Source of the DNA: Mobilicoccus pelagius NBRC 104925
GTDB taxonomy: Bacteria > Actinomycetota > Actinomycetes > Actinomycetales > Dermatophilaceae
Reading direction: 5' to 3'
Assembly: GCF_000247995.1 (NCBI RefSeq)
Contig: NZ_BAFE01000058.1
Coordinates: 1 to 64,000 of the forward strand
DNA length: 64,000 nucleotides
The position numbers were made by a program, and so were the translations under genes. Below, piece by piece: positions 37,146 through 51,897 of this stretch. Below the pieces are notes generated by a model. The model did not search any database. It was not told where the DNA came from and worked only from the letters and a program-made list of their open reading frames with translations. Position 1 is the first letter of the stretch. Each line of letters begins with the position of its first letter.

Positions 37146-37200
37146 GTGCGGTGCGGTGCGGTGCGGTGCGGTGCGGTGCGGTGCGGTGCGGTGCGGTGCT
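37146..37200. repeat. pentanucleotide repeat GTGCG, ten perfect copies plus one variant
   Basis: GTGCG repeats ten times exactly from 37146 to 37195 and an eleventh unit reads GTGCT. The tract lies between the stop of a membrane-protein gene (37239) and the start of the AI-2E family gene (37079), both on the reverse strand. A five-base unit in this position can expand or contract and change leader length or spacing. Confidence 0.95.
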
Positions 37201-37238
37201 GCGTGCCCCGCGGTGCGGGGTCCTGGGCTCGCGTCCGG

Positions 37239-38261
37239 TCAGGACTGGACGAGGTGGGCCCGCACCCCGGCCCACGCGCCGGGTCGGACGAGACGCGGCA
37301 GGGAGAGGGTGCGCGGGGCGCGCACGAGGGCAGCCGCTCCGCAGAGGCCGGCGACGGCGCCGAGCACCGCGGCGAGGGCGAGGAGCGCCACGAGCGTGAC
37401 GGTGGTGGCGAGGGCTCCGGCCGGGGTGAGCAGCGCGCCGACGAGCACGGCGAGGACGGCGAGCACCGTGAGGATACCGCCGACGTCCGACACCTCCCGC
37501 GTGCTCGCGAGGGTGCGCAGGCCGTGGGTGAGGGCCGCGGCGGCCGCGATGGCGAGGACGACGACGGCGGCGCCGACGCGGGAGGCCGTGCCCGAGACCG
37601 TGCCGGAGGCGACGGCGCCCGCCGCGGCGACGAGGACGAGGGCGAGACCACCGATGACGGCGGCGATGCCGCGGACGGTATCGGGGGAGACGGAGGTGCG
37701 CAGGCGGGAAGCGAGGTCGACGACGCAGCCGACGAGGGTCGCCGCGCCGCCGAGGAGGGCGGCCGGTCCGACGACGGGCAGGAGTGCGGAGGCGGGCCCG
37801 GCGGCGTCGAGGCCGAGGTCGAGGTCGACGACGCCGAGGGTCGCGGGGCCGGCGGCGCCGACGAGGAGGAGCGGGACGCCGAAGAGCGCGAGGCCGACGA
37901 CGCGGTGGCCGCGCAGGCGGGGGGTGAGCATCATGGCGGGGGTGATCGCGAACGTCGCGAGGACGAGGACGAGGAACGCGCTCCCCCGGGCGGTCGCGAA
38001 CCCGCCGACGAGCAGGGCCGAGGAGAGGGCGATCCCGCCGAGGGCGGCGAGGCGACTGCGGGCGCCGTGGGCGCTCCACGCGCCGAGCGGCACGATCAGG
38101 CACAGCACGGTGCAGAGGATCCACCACGGCGTGAGGACGCGTCCGTCGCTCGCTCCGGCGGCGACGACGGCGAGGAGTCCGAGGACGACGGTGAGAAGTG
38201 CCAGCAGGACGGCACGACGGGGGGAGTCAGGCACACGTCGAGTCTCGACGACCCGCACCAC
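37239..38261 (-). CDS. polytopic membrane protein of unknown function
   Basis: About 340 residues, almost entirely hydrophobic helices (for example LLALLTVVLGLLAVVAAG, ALFGVPLLLVGAAG, GLALVLVAAAGAVASG, ILTVLAVLAVLVGALL). I estimate nine or ten membrane segments with short loops. No motif that I recognise is present. The start is uncertain: the longest frame begins at a GTG at 38261 and a GTG at 38234 is an alternative; neither has a clear ribosome site. It lies upstream of the AI-2E family gene on the same strand with the GTGCG repeat in between. Confidence 0.65.
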   Translation of the reverse strand: MVRVVETRRVPDSPRRAVLLALLTVVLGLLAVVAAGASDGRVLTPWWILCTVLCLIVPLGAWSAHGARSRLAALGGIALSSALLVGGFATARGSAFLVLVLATFAITPAMMLTPRLRGHRVVGLALFGVPLLLVGAAGPATLGVVDLDLGLDAAGPASALLPVVGPAALLGGAATLVGCVVDLASRLRTSVSPDTVRGIAAVIGGLALVLVAAAGAVASGTVSGTASRVGAAVVVLAIAAAAALTHGLRTLASTREVSDVGGILTVLAVLAVLVGALLTPAGALATTVTLVALLALAAVLGAVAGLCGAAALVRAPRTLSLPRLVRPGAWAGVRAHLVQS

Positions 38262-38519
38262 GGGCCCGTGACGACGCGGTCACGAAGCGGACTCGACTCG
38301 GTTCGGATCGGGTCAAGTCGCTCAGGATCGGCCGCCGCACGGCCACGACGGGTGGGTCCGTAGGGTTAGGGCGGCGGCCCCCTCTCGGATACCGTGGACT
38401 CCCGGTGTGCCGGGAAGTCTGGTCGGCGAAGCAGTGCGGGTGCGGTTCTCCCGGGGCGACGACGGCCTCCGGCGGTGCCGGTCGAGCCCGCCCCCTCGTC
38501 CACCCCCGGGAGTGCGTGA

Positions 38520-41500
38520 ATGACCGCGACGACCTCGATGCCGTTCTCTCTGGCGCTGCTGCTGTTCGCGGTCGCCGCCACCCCGCTGCTGTGCCGGGTG
38601 CTTCACCGCAATGCCGGGTTCGTCCTCGCGGCGATCTACGTCGCCGCCGCTGCGGTGCTCGTGCCCACGGCGCGTGAGGTGCTCGCCGGTGGTCGGCCCG
38701 CCTGGTCGGTGCCGTGGGTACCCTCGCTCGGCGCGTCGATGTCGCTGCGCGCCGACGGTCTCGGCATCGTCTTCGCCGCGATCGCGCTCCTCGTCGGCGC
38801 CGTCGTCCTCATCTATGCGACGCGCTACCTCGACGTCGCCGACGCCGACGGGCGTCCCCTGCGGCACACGGCGTTCTACGTCGTCATGGCGACGTTCACC
38901 CTCGCGATGACGGGCCTCGTCCTCGCCGACGACCTCGTGTGGTTCTTCGTGTGCTGGGAGGCGACGTCGATCGCGTCGTTCCTCCTCGTCGGGCAGGGTG
39001 GCCGCGGCGGTCAGCTCGCCTCGCTGCGCACGATGTTCCTCACGTTCGTCGGCGGGCTCACCCTGCTCGTCGCCGTCGGCACGATCGTCGCCCGCACCGG
39101 CACGACGACGATGAGCACCGCCCTTGCCGACCCGGTGTGGACGACCGACCCCGCCTCCACCGCCGCCGTCGCCGTGCTCGTCCTCGTCGCCGGGTTCACG
39201 AAGTCGGCCCAGTTCCCGTTCCACGTGTGGCTGCCCGACGCGATGTCCGCCTCGACCCCCGTGAGCGCCTATCTGCACGCCGCGGCCGTCGTCAAGGCCG
39301 GCATCTTCCTGCTCCTCCGGTTCTCCCCGGCGTTCCACGCGACGCCCGTGTGGAACGTCCTCCTCATCGTCACCGGCCTCTTCACCGCGGCGCTCGCGGC
39401 GTTCTTCGCCCTTCAGCAGACCGACCTCAAGAAGCTCATGGCGTACTCGACCGTGAGTCAGCTCGGGCTCGTCGTCGCCGCGATCGGTGTGGGCACCGAG
39501 ATCGCCGTGGCCGCCGCCGTGCTCCACGTCATCGCCCACGCCCTCTTCAAGTCGGGGTTGTTCATGATGGTCGGCGTCGTCGACCACGCGGCCGGTACCC
39601 GCGACATGCGCCGCCTGCCCTCCCTGTGGCGCGCGATGCCGCTGAGCTTCACCGTCACCGTCATCGGTGCGGCGTCGATGGCGGGTGTGCCCCCGCTCCT
39701 CGGTTTCGTGAGCAAGGAGGGCCTCCTCACCGCCCTCCACGGCGCCCCCGGCGGGCAGCTCGCCGGGTGGACCGCCCTCGTCGCGGGCGCCGCGGCGAGC
39801 GTCCTCACCTTCGGCTACTGCGTGAAGATCGTCTTCGGCGGATTCGTCGACGGCACCCGTGACCTCGGGCCCGGCGACGAGTCCGGCCTCGCCGTCGTCG
39901 CCCGTGACCACGACGGCGAGGACCGCCACCTCCACACCCCCGGCCCGATCTTCCTCGGCGCGGCGTCGCTGCCGATCCTCCTCGGCATCCCCCTCGGCCT
40001 CGCCGTGTGGATCCTCGACACTCCCGTGCTCCGCGCCGCGGAGGCCGCCCGGCCCGGTGGGCACCACCACGTCCACCTCGCGCTGTGGCACGGGCTCACC
40101 GCCCCGCTCGTCGCGACGCTCGTCGTCTTCGCGCTCGGCCTCCTCGTCATCGCCGTGCGGCACCGCCTGTGGCCGCGGCTCGAGCGTCCCCTCCTCCCGT
40201 TCGACGGCGCCGGGGCCATCGCCGCGATCACCGGTGGCCTGCGTCGCGTCGGTCTCCTCACCGCGCGCACCGTCGCCGGTCACCACCCCGCGCGTCAGCT
40301 CACGCCGGTCCTCGCCGCGTTCGCGGTCCTCGTCCTCGGCGGCGCCCTCACGCTCCCGCCGTTGCCGCCGTCGACCCCCGGCCTCTCCCAGCCCTACGAC
40401 GCGGTCGTCCTGCTCCTCGCCACCGCGAGCGTGCTCCTCGTCGTGAGCGCCCGCTCCCGGCTCGCCGCCGTCATCGGCCTCTCGGCCGTCGGCATCCTCA
40501 TCACGCTGCAGATGGTGCGGCTCGGCGCTCCCGACGTCGCCCTCACGCAGCTCCTCGTCGAGGCGCTGACGATCGTCGTCATCATGCTCGTGCTGCAGAA
40601 GCTGCCCCTCACCTTCGGCGCGATCACGACGCGGGCGCGGGTCTCGAAGGGCATCTTCGCGCTCGCCGTCGGTCTCGCCGCGGGCGTCGCCACCTGGGTG
40701 TTCTCCGGGCGGCGCGGCCGCTCCGACCTCGCGGAGTACTACCTCTCCCACACGACGGAGATCAGCGGCGGCCACAACGTCGTCAACGTCATCCTCGTGG
40801 AGTTCCGCGCGCTCGACACCCTCGGCGAACTCTCCGTCCTCGGCATGACGGGCATCGCGCTCGTCGCCGTGCTCTCCACCGTGCGTGACCGTGCGCTCGA
40901 CCCCCACCCCGTCACCTCGGCCACCGCCGTCGGCGCCCCCGAGGCGAGCGCCGACACGACGTACGACACGCGTCACGCGCCCCGCCCGGAGCTCGACCTG
41001 CGCGAGCCCGGCAGCACCGCCCACCGCGCCATCACCGAGGCGTGGCCCAACACGATCGGGCTGCAGCTCATGCTGCGGATCATGGTGCCGATCCTCGCGA
41101 TCGCCTCCCTCGGGCTCTTCTGGCGCGGCCACAGCGCGCCGGGCGGCGGCTTCATCGCGGCCCTCGTCGGCTCCTCGATCGTCGGCCTCGTCTACCTGTC
41201 GACGTCCCGCGACCGCCAGATCGGCCCGCCCCGCCTGCCCGTCGCGCTCATCGGCGGCGGGATCGTCACCGCCGTGTCCACCGGCATCGGCAACCTCCTC
41301 GCCTCGGGCAGCTTCCTCCAGCCCTCCTACGGGCACGTCGGCAGCGTGCACCTCACGACGTCGATGATCTTCGACGCGGGCGTCTACATGGCCGTCCTCG
41401 GACTCGTCATGGCCGCGTTCAACCTCCTCGGCACCGGTGAGTCCACCGACACCGAACGCACCCACGAGCGCGCCGAGGAGATGACCGAGGGTGAGATCGT

Positions 41501-41717
41501 CAGCGACGCCGAGGCCGCCGAGGTCGCCGAGGCCCGCCGCTCCGGCGGCGGCCACAAGGAGTCCCGCGCCCGCGCCCGGACGACGTTCATCGCCGACGGC
41601 GACCGACCCGCCGACGCCGGCCGACCCGCCCGCGCCCACCCCGCCCGGGCGGCCACCCGCGCCACCGCCGCCGCCACCGGCACACCCACGACCGACCCGT
41701 CCGGGAGGACCTCGTGA
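38520..41717 (+). CDS. mrpA: Mrp Na+/H+ antiporter subunit A fused to B
   Basis: A 1065-residue fusion. Residues 1-about 800 are MrpA, an NuoL-like subunit with the proton-channel segment FTKSAQFPFHVWLPDAMSA and the HAAAVVKAGIFLLLR helix. The MrpB-homologous part (about 840-970) shows FWRGHSAPGGGFIAALVG. The C terminus is a non-conserved charged Arg/Ala tail of about 80 residues. The complex exchanges cytoplasmic Na+ for H+ and supports pH and salt tolerance. No separate mrpB gene occurs in the operon, which agrees with the fusion. GGGAG precedes ATG 38520; the stop overlaps mrpC (GTGA). Confidence 0.94.
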   Translation: MTATTSMPFSLALLLFAVAATPLLCRVLHRNAGFVLAAIYVAAAAVLVPTAREVLAGGRPAWSVPWVPSLGASMSLRADGLGIVFAAIALLVGAVVLIYATRYLDVADADGRPLRHTAFYVVMATFTLAMTGLVLADDLVWFFVCWEATSIASFLLVGQGGRGGQLASLRTMFLTFVGGLTLLVAVGTIVARTGTTTMSTALADPVWTTDPASTAAVAVLVLVAGFTKSAQFPFHVWLPDAMSASTPVSAYLHAAAVVKAGIFLLLRFSPAFHATPVWNVLLIVTGLFTAALAAFFALQQTDLKKLMAYSTVSQLGLVVAAIGVGTEIAVAAAVLHVIAHALFKSGLFMMVGVVDHAAGTRDMRRLPSLWRAMPLSFTVTVIGAASMAGVPPLLGFVSKEGLLTALHGAPGGQLAGWTALVAGAAASVLTFGYCVKIVFGGFVDGTRDLGPGDESGLAVVARDHDGEDRHLHTPGPIFLGAASLPILLGIPLGLAVWILDTPVLRAAEAARPGGHHHVHLALWHGLTAPLVATLVVFALGLLVIAVRHRLWPRLERPLLPFDGAGAIAAITGGLRRVGLLTARTVAGHHPARQLTPVLAAFAVLVLGGALTLPPLPPSTPGLSQPYDAVVLLLATASVLLVVSARSRLAAVIGLSAVGILITLQMVRLGAPDVALTQLLVEALTIVVIMLVLQKLPLTFGAITTRARVSKGIFALAVGLAAGVATWVFSGRRGRSDLAEYYLSHTTEISGGHNVVNVILVEFRALDTLGELSVLGMTGIALVAVLSTVRDRALDPHPVTSATAVGAPEASADTTYDTRHAPRPELDLREPGSTAHRAITEAWPNTIGLQLMLRIMVPILAIASLGLFWRGHSAPGGGFIAALVGSSIVGLVYLSTSRDRQIGPPRLPVALIGGGIVTAVSTGIGNLLASGSFLQPSYGHVGSVHLTTSMIFDAGVYMAVLGLVMAAFNLLGTGESTDTERTHERAEEMTEGEIVSDAEAAEVAEARRSGGGHKESRARARTTFIADGDRPADAGRPARAHPARAATRATAAATGTPTTDPSGRTS

Positions 41718-42046
41718 TCATCGCCGCGACCGTCGCCGTCCTCGTCGCCGGAGGCGCCTACCTCCTGCTGTCCCGCAGCATGGTGCGGGCCGTCTTCGGC
41801 ATGACCCTCGTCAGCCACGCCGCCAACCTCATGCTCCTCACCGGCGGCGTGAGCGCCTGGCGCGGCGAGCCGCTCACAGACCGCATGGATCCCGCGACCG
41901 CGGCCGACCCGCTGCCGCAGGCGTTCGTGCTCACCGCCATCGTCATCTCGATGGCCGTCACGGTGTTCATGCTCATGCTCGCCGTCCTCGGCCACAACGA
42001 CGACACCCATCGCATGCCCGCCACGGGGGAGAACCACGACCGATGA
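41714..42046 (+). CDS. mrpC: Mrp antiporter subunit C
   Basis: A 110-residue three-helix NuoK-like subunit (VAVLVAGGAYLLLSRSMVRAV and GMTLVSHAANLMLL). The conserved region AFVLTAIVISMAVTVFML matches MrpC. It starts at GTG 41714, overlapping the mrpA stop, and ends in an ATGA overlap with mrpD. Confidence 0.93.
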   Translation: MIIAATVAVLVAGGAYLLLSRSMVRAVFGMTLVSHAANLMLLTGGVSAWRGEPLTDRMDPATAADPLPQAFVLTAIVISMAVTVFMLMLAVLGHNDDTHRMPATGENHDR

Positions 42047-43605
42047 CCCCCACCCTCTTCTCCGCCGCCGCGCCCGTCCCGGCGTTCGACCCGCGGTTCC
42101 TTCCGCTCTTCGTCGCCGGCCCGCTGCTGTGCGCCGGGCTCCTCGTCCTCGTCCGCAGCCGCGCCGTCGGCCGGGCCGTGATGATCGGGGTCCCCGCCCT
42201 CTCCACCCTCGGCGGCCTCGCCCTCCTCGCCACCCACACCGTCACGCCCGTGATCTCCGACCGCATCGGCGGCTACGTCCCCGGCGTCGCGATCCCGTTC
42301 GTCTCCGACACGCTCTCGGCGCTCATGGTGACGATCACCTCGCTCACGACGACGGTGTGCGCGGTGTTCCTTTCGATCGCCGGCGTCGACCGGCGGCGGC
42401 TCCTGCCCCCGCTCGTCCTCATGCTCCTCGCGGGCGTGAGCGGCGCCCTCCTCACCGGCGACCTCTTCAACCTCTTCGTGTGGGTCGAAGTCATGCTCCT
42501 GCCGTCGTACGCGCTCCTCGCCGGCGCCGGCTCGTGGCGCCGCCTCGGGGCGGCCCGCACGTTCGTCCTCGTCAACCTCCTCACGAGCACGATCCTCGTC
42601 GTCGGCGTCGGGTTCGTGTACGCGACGACCGGCACCGTCACCCTCGCCGCCCTCGCCGGGGCGGGCGCCGCCGACCCACGCGCCGGACTCGCGCTCGCGC
42701 TCGTCCTCCTCGCCCTCTCGGTCAAGGCCGGCCTCGCCCCCGTCCACGGGTGGCTCCCGCAGACCTACCCCGAGACCTCCGCCGGGGTCATGGCCCTCTT
42801 CTCCGCGCTCCACACGAAGGTCGGCCTCTACGCCCTCTACCGCATCTACGGCACGACGTTCGGGATCCACGAGGCGCCGTGGCTCGGCATCGCCGCCGTG
42901 CTCGTCGTCGTGACGATCCTCCTCGGCGCGTTCGCGACGTTCGGGGAGTCGCACGTGCGGGGCATCCTCGCCTGGCAGATGGTCACGGGCGTCGGCCACA
43001 TCCTCGTCGGCCTCGTCCTCTTCACCGCGGCGTCGCTCTCGGCGGGCCTCTTCTACCTCGTCCACCACATCATCACGATGGGTGCGCTGCTCCTCCTCGC
43101 CGGTGCGATCGAGCACACCTACGGCACCGGACGCATCGACCGACTCTCAGGCCTCGCGCGTCGCGACCCGCTCGTCGCCGCCGGGTTCGTCCTCGGCCTG
43201 TTCTCCCTCGTCGGCCTCCCGCCCACCTCCGGTCTGTGGGGCAAGGTCGGCCTCGTCGTCGCCTCGACGAACGCGGGGCAGCACCCCGGAATCGGGTGGG
43301 CGTTCGTCGCCGCCGTGATCCTCGCCTCCGTCGTGTCGCTGCTCGCCCTGCAGCGACTGTGGAACGAGGTGTTCTGGGGCCGCCCGCTCGACCGGTACCG
43401 CCCGCCCCACCCCGAGACCGGTCGCGGCGAGCTCACCCCCGTCGGTGACGTGCGCATCCGCCTCGCCGTCGCCCTTCCGGGCCTCGTCCTCGTCGGGCTG
43501 TCGCTCGCGATGTTCGCCGCCGCCGAGCCCCTCCTCGCCGTCACGGCCCGCGCCGCGGCCGGACTCACCGACCTCGCCCCCTACGTCCAGGTGGTGCTCC
43601 GATGA
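42043..43605 (+). CDS. mrpD: Mrp antiporter subunit D
   Basis: A 520-residue NuoN/M-like proton-translocating subunit with 14 predicted helices. Signature segments are LFNLFVWVEVMLLPSYALL with its key glutamate, SVKAGLAPVHGWLPQTYPE with the channel lysine and FSALHTKVGLYALYR. The ATG lies in an ATGA overlap with mrpC; longer in-frame starts upstream fall inside mrpA and are not used. Confidence 0.94.
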   Translation: MTPTLFSAAAPVPAFDPRFLPLFVAGPLLCAGLLVLVRSRAVGRAVMIGVPALSTLGGLALLATHTVTPVISDRIGGYVPGVAIPFVSDTLSALMVTITSLTTTVCAVFLSIAGVDRRRLLPPLVLMLLAGVSGALLTGDLFNLFVWVEVMLLPSYALLAGAGSWRRLGAARTFVLVNLLTSTILVVGVGFVYATTGTVTLAALAGAGAADPRAGLALALVLLALSVKAGLAPVHGWLPQTYPETSAGVMALFSALHTKVGLYALYRIYGTTFGIHEAPWLGIAAVLVVVTILLGAFATFGESHVRGILAWQMVTGVGHILVGLVLFTAASLSAGLFYLVHHIITMGALLLLAGAIEHTYGTGRIDRLSGLARRDPLVAAGFVLGLFSLVGLPPTSGLWGKVGLVVASTNAGQHPGIGWAFVAAVILASVVSLLALQRLWNEVFWGRPLDRYRPPHPETGRGELTPVGDVRIRLAVALPGLVLVGLSLAMFAAAEPLLAVTARAAAGLTDLAPYVQVVLR

Positions 43606-43970
43606 TCGGCCGGATCCTCGCGACGATCTCCTACGTCGTCTACATCCTCGTCGCCGTCGCCCAGGGCGCGTGGCAGGTGTGCCTCGCCGCGTTCCGCCGC
43701 GACCCCGCCCCCCTGCCCGCCGTCGTCGAACTCCCGCTGCGGTGCCGCACCGACGGGGAGATCGTCGCGATGGCGAGTTCCATCACGATCACCCCCGGCA
43801 CCCTCGTCGTCGGCACGGCCGCGGGCACCGCCGACACCCCGCCCACCCTCTTCGTCCACGCCCTCTTCGGCGGCACCCGCGAGGAGATCCTCGACGACCT
43901 CCGCGACATGGAGACCCGCCTCCTGCGCGTCACCCGCGGCCCGAACCACGACACGGAGGTGGCCCGATGA
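43602..43970 (+). CDS. mrpE: Mrp antiporter subunit E
   Basis: A 122-residue subunit with one or two N-terminal helices (ILATISYVVYILVAVAQGAW) and the conserved MrpE core VVELPLRCRTDGEIVAMASS and ITITPGTLVV. It is shorter than most MrpE (about 160), lacking the first helical hairpin. It begins in an ATGA overlap with mrpD and ends overlapping mrpF. Confidence 0.9.
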   Translation: MIGRILATISYVVYILVAVAQGAWQVCLAAFRRDPAPLPAVVELPLRCRTDGEIVAMASSITITPGTLVVGTAAGTADTPPTLFVHALFGGTREEILDDLRDMETRLLRVTRGPNHDTEVAR

Positions 43971-44233
43971 TCGTCGACCTCACCCTCGCCGTCTGCGTCG
44001 CGCTCCTCACCGGCGCCGTCCTCGTCGGCCTCGTCGGTGTGCGCACGGCCCCCGACGACGCGAGTCGCGCCGTCGTGAGCGACCTCGTCTACTTCTCCGT
44101 CGTCGGCATCCTCGCCGCCCTCGGCGTCCTCCTCGGCTCTGCCGTCGTCGAGGACGCGATCATGGCGGGCGCCCTCCTCGGGGTCCTCGCGACCGTCTCC
44201 CTGGCCCGCATCATCACGAGAGGACGACGCTGA
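43967..44233 (+). CDS. mrpF: Mrp antiporter subunit F
   Basis: An 88-residue three-helix subunit (LAVCVALLTGAVLVGLVGVR, DLVYFSVVGILAALGVLLGS, AIMAGALLGVLATVSLARI). ATG 43967 overlaps the mrpE stop. The stop shares a base with the mrpG ATG. Confidence 0.92.
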   Translation: MIVDLTLAVCVALLTGAVLVGLVGVRTAPDDASRAVVSDLVYFSVVGILAALGVLLGSAVVEDAIMAGALLGVLATVSLARIITRGRR

Positions 44234-44598
44234 TGACCCTCACCCTCGTCGCCGACACCGTCGCCGGGATCCTCCTCGTCGTCGGGTCGCTCTCCGTGCT
44301 CCTCACCGCCGTGACGATGGTGCGGGTACGCGACGCCGTCTCCCGCATCAACGCCCTCTCGCCCGTGACCGTGTTCGGGCTGCCGCTCGTCGTCCTCGGT
44401 GAGTACGTGAGCACCGCTGCCCACCAAGGGTTCTCGGCGTGGGGCCTCGTGCGGCTGCTCATCACGCTCGTCGCGCTGCTCGTCGTCTCCTCGATGGCGA
44501 GCAACGCCCTCGCGCGGGCCGCCGTCCTCTCGGGTGCGCGCATCGACCCTGCCACCGCTCCGAACGATCTCGCGCAGGAACCCCCACACGCCGCGTGA
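44233..44598 (+). CDS. mrpG: Mrp antiporter subunit G
   Basis: A 121-residue three-helix subunit with the typical order of helices (AGILLVVGSLSVLLTAVTMV, VRDAVSRINALSPVTVFGLP, LVRLLITLVALLVVSSM). It ends the gapless mrpA(B)CDEFG operon. The start overlaps the mrpF stop by one base. The last 25 residues are variable. Confidence 0.92.
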   Translation: MTLTLVADTVAGILLVVGSLSVLLTAVTMVRVRDAVSRINALSPVTVFGLPLVVLGEYVSTAAHQGFSAWGLVRLLITLVALLVVSSMASNALARAAVLSGARIDPATAPNDLAQEPPHAA

Positions 44599-44725
44599 GC
44601 GGTGCAGACGTCGAACGCCATTGGACGCATGACATAGTGAATTCAGGGGTAAAGGGCCCTATGAACGCGGGAAGCGGCCGGGCGACTCCCGACCCTCCCC
44701 AGAGAAACACACGAAGGAGAACGAT

Positions 44726-45010
44726 ATGGCATTCTCAAGCCTCGGTTGGATCGCGTGGATCATCATCGGCGGGCTCGCCGGTTGGATCGCCAGCAAGTTC
44801 ATGGGCACCGACGCGCAGATGGGTGTGCCCGCGAACATCATCGTCGGCATCATCGGTGCTGTTATCGGCGGCTGGCTGCTCAAGCTTGCTCCGGGCATGT
44901 CCGACGGCAACGCCGGTTATATCATGAGCTTCCTCACGGCGCTCGTCGGCGCTTGTGTGCTCCTCTTCATCCTCAAGCTCGTCTTCGGCCGCGGCCGCGC
45001 CCGCGTCTGA
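44726..45010 (+). CDS. GlsB/YeaQ/YmgE-family stress membrane protein
   Basis: A 94-residue transglycosylase-associated-type membrane protein with three helices: LGWIAWIIIGGLAGWIASKFMG, ANIIVGIIGAVIGGWLL and IMSFLTALVGACVLLFILKLV. Members are small stress-induced membrane proteins, in some bacteria partners of alkaline-shock proteins. AAGGAG lies 7 bases before the ATG. The gene and its leader are noticeably less GC-rich in third positions than the neighbours, typical of a highly expressed or stress-regulated gene. A strong terminator follows; it is separate from the mrp operon. Confidence 0.9.
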   Translation: MAFSSLGWIAWIIIGGLAGWIASKFMGTDAQMGVPANIIVGIIGAVIGGWLLKLAPGMSDGNAGYIMSFLTALVGACVLLFILKLVFGRGRARV

Positions 45011-45030
45011 CCGACGCGCAGGGCCTCACC

Positions 45031-45076
45031 CGACGCCCCGCCCGCCCCGGATCTCCGGTGGCGCGGCGGGGCGTCG
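45031..45076 (+). terminator. terminator after the GlsB-type gene
   Basis: CGACGCCCCGCC pairs with GGCGGGGCGTCG across a 22-base loop, 20 bases after the stop. Confidence 0.75.
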
Positions 45077-45260
45077 TCATTCCCGGGCCTGCACCCTCCG
45101 CTCGGGTCCGGTCGGGTCCGGTCGGCGGGGAGAGGGGCGGCTCGCGGAGGTGGTGACCGCTGCGCGCCGGGCGGGCGTCGATGTCCCACGACGAATCCGC
45201 CCGGTCTTCGTAGGAATCGACACTTATCGGGTCCGAGAGGCCGCTCATAGTGTCGGGCGC

Positions 45261-50768
<5,508 letters not shown>

Positions 50769-50786
50769 CCCCGGCGGGCCGCCCCG

Positions 50787-50829
50787 CCCCGCGGAAGGAG
50801 ACGACACCCGCCCGTCTCCTTCCGCGGGG
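50787..50829 (+). terminator. terminator after the carboxylase gene
   Basis: CCCCGCGGAAGGAGACG pairs perfectly with CGTCTCCTTCCGCGGGG around a 9-base loop, 18 bases after the stop. The 17-bp stem is one of the strongest in the window. Confidence 0.9.
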
Positions 50830-50871
50830 GCGAACGACCCCAGGGGTCGCCGCGACTCGTATCGTCGAGGC

Positions 50872-51897
50872 ATGTACTTCGACCTCCCGACCGCAGGCCT
50901 CCCCTCCGGCTGGGCCTCCCGAGACCCCGACGAGCGTGACATCGCCGACCTCGCGCTGCTCCGCGCCGCGGTCACCCGCGCCGCGACCGGCTCGGGTGCC
51001 CCGAACGTCGACGCCGTGCAGGCGGAGATCACCGACGTCGGGTCGTGGACCCGCCGCCAGGTCGTCCTCGCCGACGAGAGGGACCGGGTGCGGGCGTGGG
51101 CCTCCGCGCACGACCGCGCCGCCGGCCGCACGCTCCTCCACGTGACGATCGATCCCGAGCTCGAGGACTCCGTCGCCGACCCCCTCGCCGCGATCCTCTT
51201 CCGCTGGTGCGAGGACGCCGCGAAGTCGTTCGACACCCTCCGCCGCGCCGACGAGACCCAGCTCGACACCGGCTCCTACGAGGGCGACGACCGCCAGCGC
51301 CGCTGGCTCGAGGCCGCCGGGTTCTCCTGCACCCGCCGCTGGCTCAACATGACCCGCCCCGTCGGGGAGGACGAGAAGACCTTCCCCGAACTCCAGGACG
51401 GCGTGACGATCCGCCGCGTGCGACGCCGCGTCAACGGCAATCCCCTCGCCGTCGACGTCCAGGCCGTCCACTGGGTGCTCGAGACGTCCTTCGAGGACCA
51501 CTTCAACGCCTACCGCGAGACGTTCTCCGAGTTCGTCCACCGCCTCATGGAGGACCCCGGCCACGCCTGGGACCAGTGGTGGCTCGCGACCGTGCGCGAC
51601 GAGTTCGGCGTGGAGCGGCCCGCCGGCGCCGTCGTCTGCACGATGCTCCCCCCGGACGCGGGGCACACCTACGGCAGCTACATCGAGTACATCGGCGTGC
51701 ACCGCGACGCCCGTGGCCGCGGCATCGCCAAGGGGCTGCTCCGCACCGTCGTCGCCGACACGGCCAAGCGCGGCCGCAACCGGGTCGGCCTCGAGGTCGA
51801 CGCCGAGTCCCCGACCGGCGCCGACGGGCTCTACCGCTCGATGGGTTGGGAGACCTCCTACGTCACCGAGTCCTGGCACCGTGACGTGAACTTCTGA
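50872..51897 (+). CDS. tandem-GNAT N-acetyltransferase
   Basis: A 341-residue protein with two GNAT modules. The C-terminal one is complete: acetyl-CoA loop GVHRDARGRGIAKGLL near residue 280, then NRVGLEVDAESPTGADGLYRSMGWE. The N-terminal module is divergent and lacks a clear pyrophosphate loop. The overall plan resembles MshD (mycothiol synthase), but the sequence does not look close enough to name it. Substrate unknown. ATG 50872 was chosen because upstream in-frame codons lie inside the carboxylase gene and terminator. It is monocistronic. Confidence 0.85.
   Translation: MYFDLPTAGLPSGWASRDPDERDIADLALLRAAVTRAATGSGAPNVDAVQAEITDVGSWTRRQVVLADERDRVRAWASAHDRAAGRTLLHVTIDPELEDSVADPLAAILFRWCEDAAKSFDTLRRADETQLDTGSYEGDDRQRRWLEAAGFSCTRRWLNMTRPVGEDEKTFPELQDGVTIRRVRRRVNGNPLAVDVQAVHWVLETSFEDHFNAYRETFSEFVHRLMEDPGHAWDQWWLATVRDEFGVERPAGAVVCTMLPPDAGHTYGSYIEYIGVHRDARGRGIAKGLLRTVVADTAKRGRNRVGLEVDAESPTGADGLYRSMGWETSYVTESWHRDVNF

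Noticed and set aside
37146-37200. Possible CRISPR-like array
   Set aside because: Units are only 5 bases and contiguous, with no spacers and no cas genes.
38322-41639. 1105-codon reverse frame opposite mrpA
   Set aside because: Low-complexity Glu/Arg/Gly sequence and no ribosome site; mrpA on the other strand is unmistakable.
45103-45124. Two copies of TCGGGTCCGG before the carboxylase gene
   Set aside because: Only two 10-base copies in a GC-rich spacer; not enough to claim an operator or repeat family.
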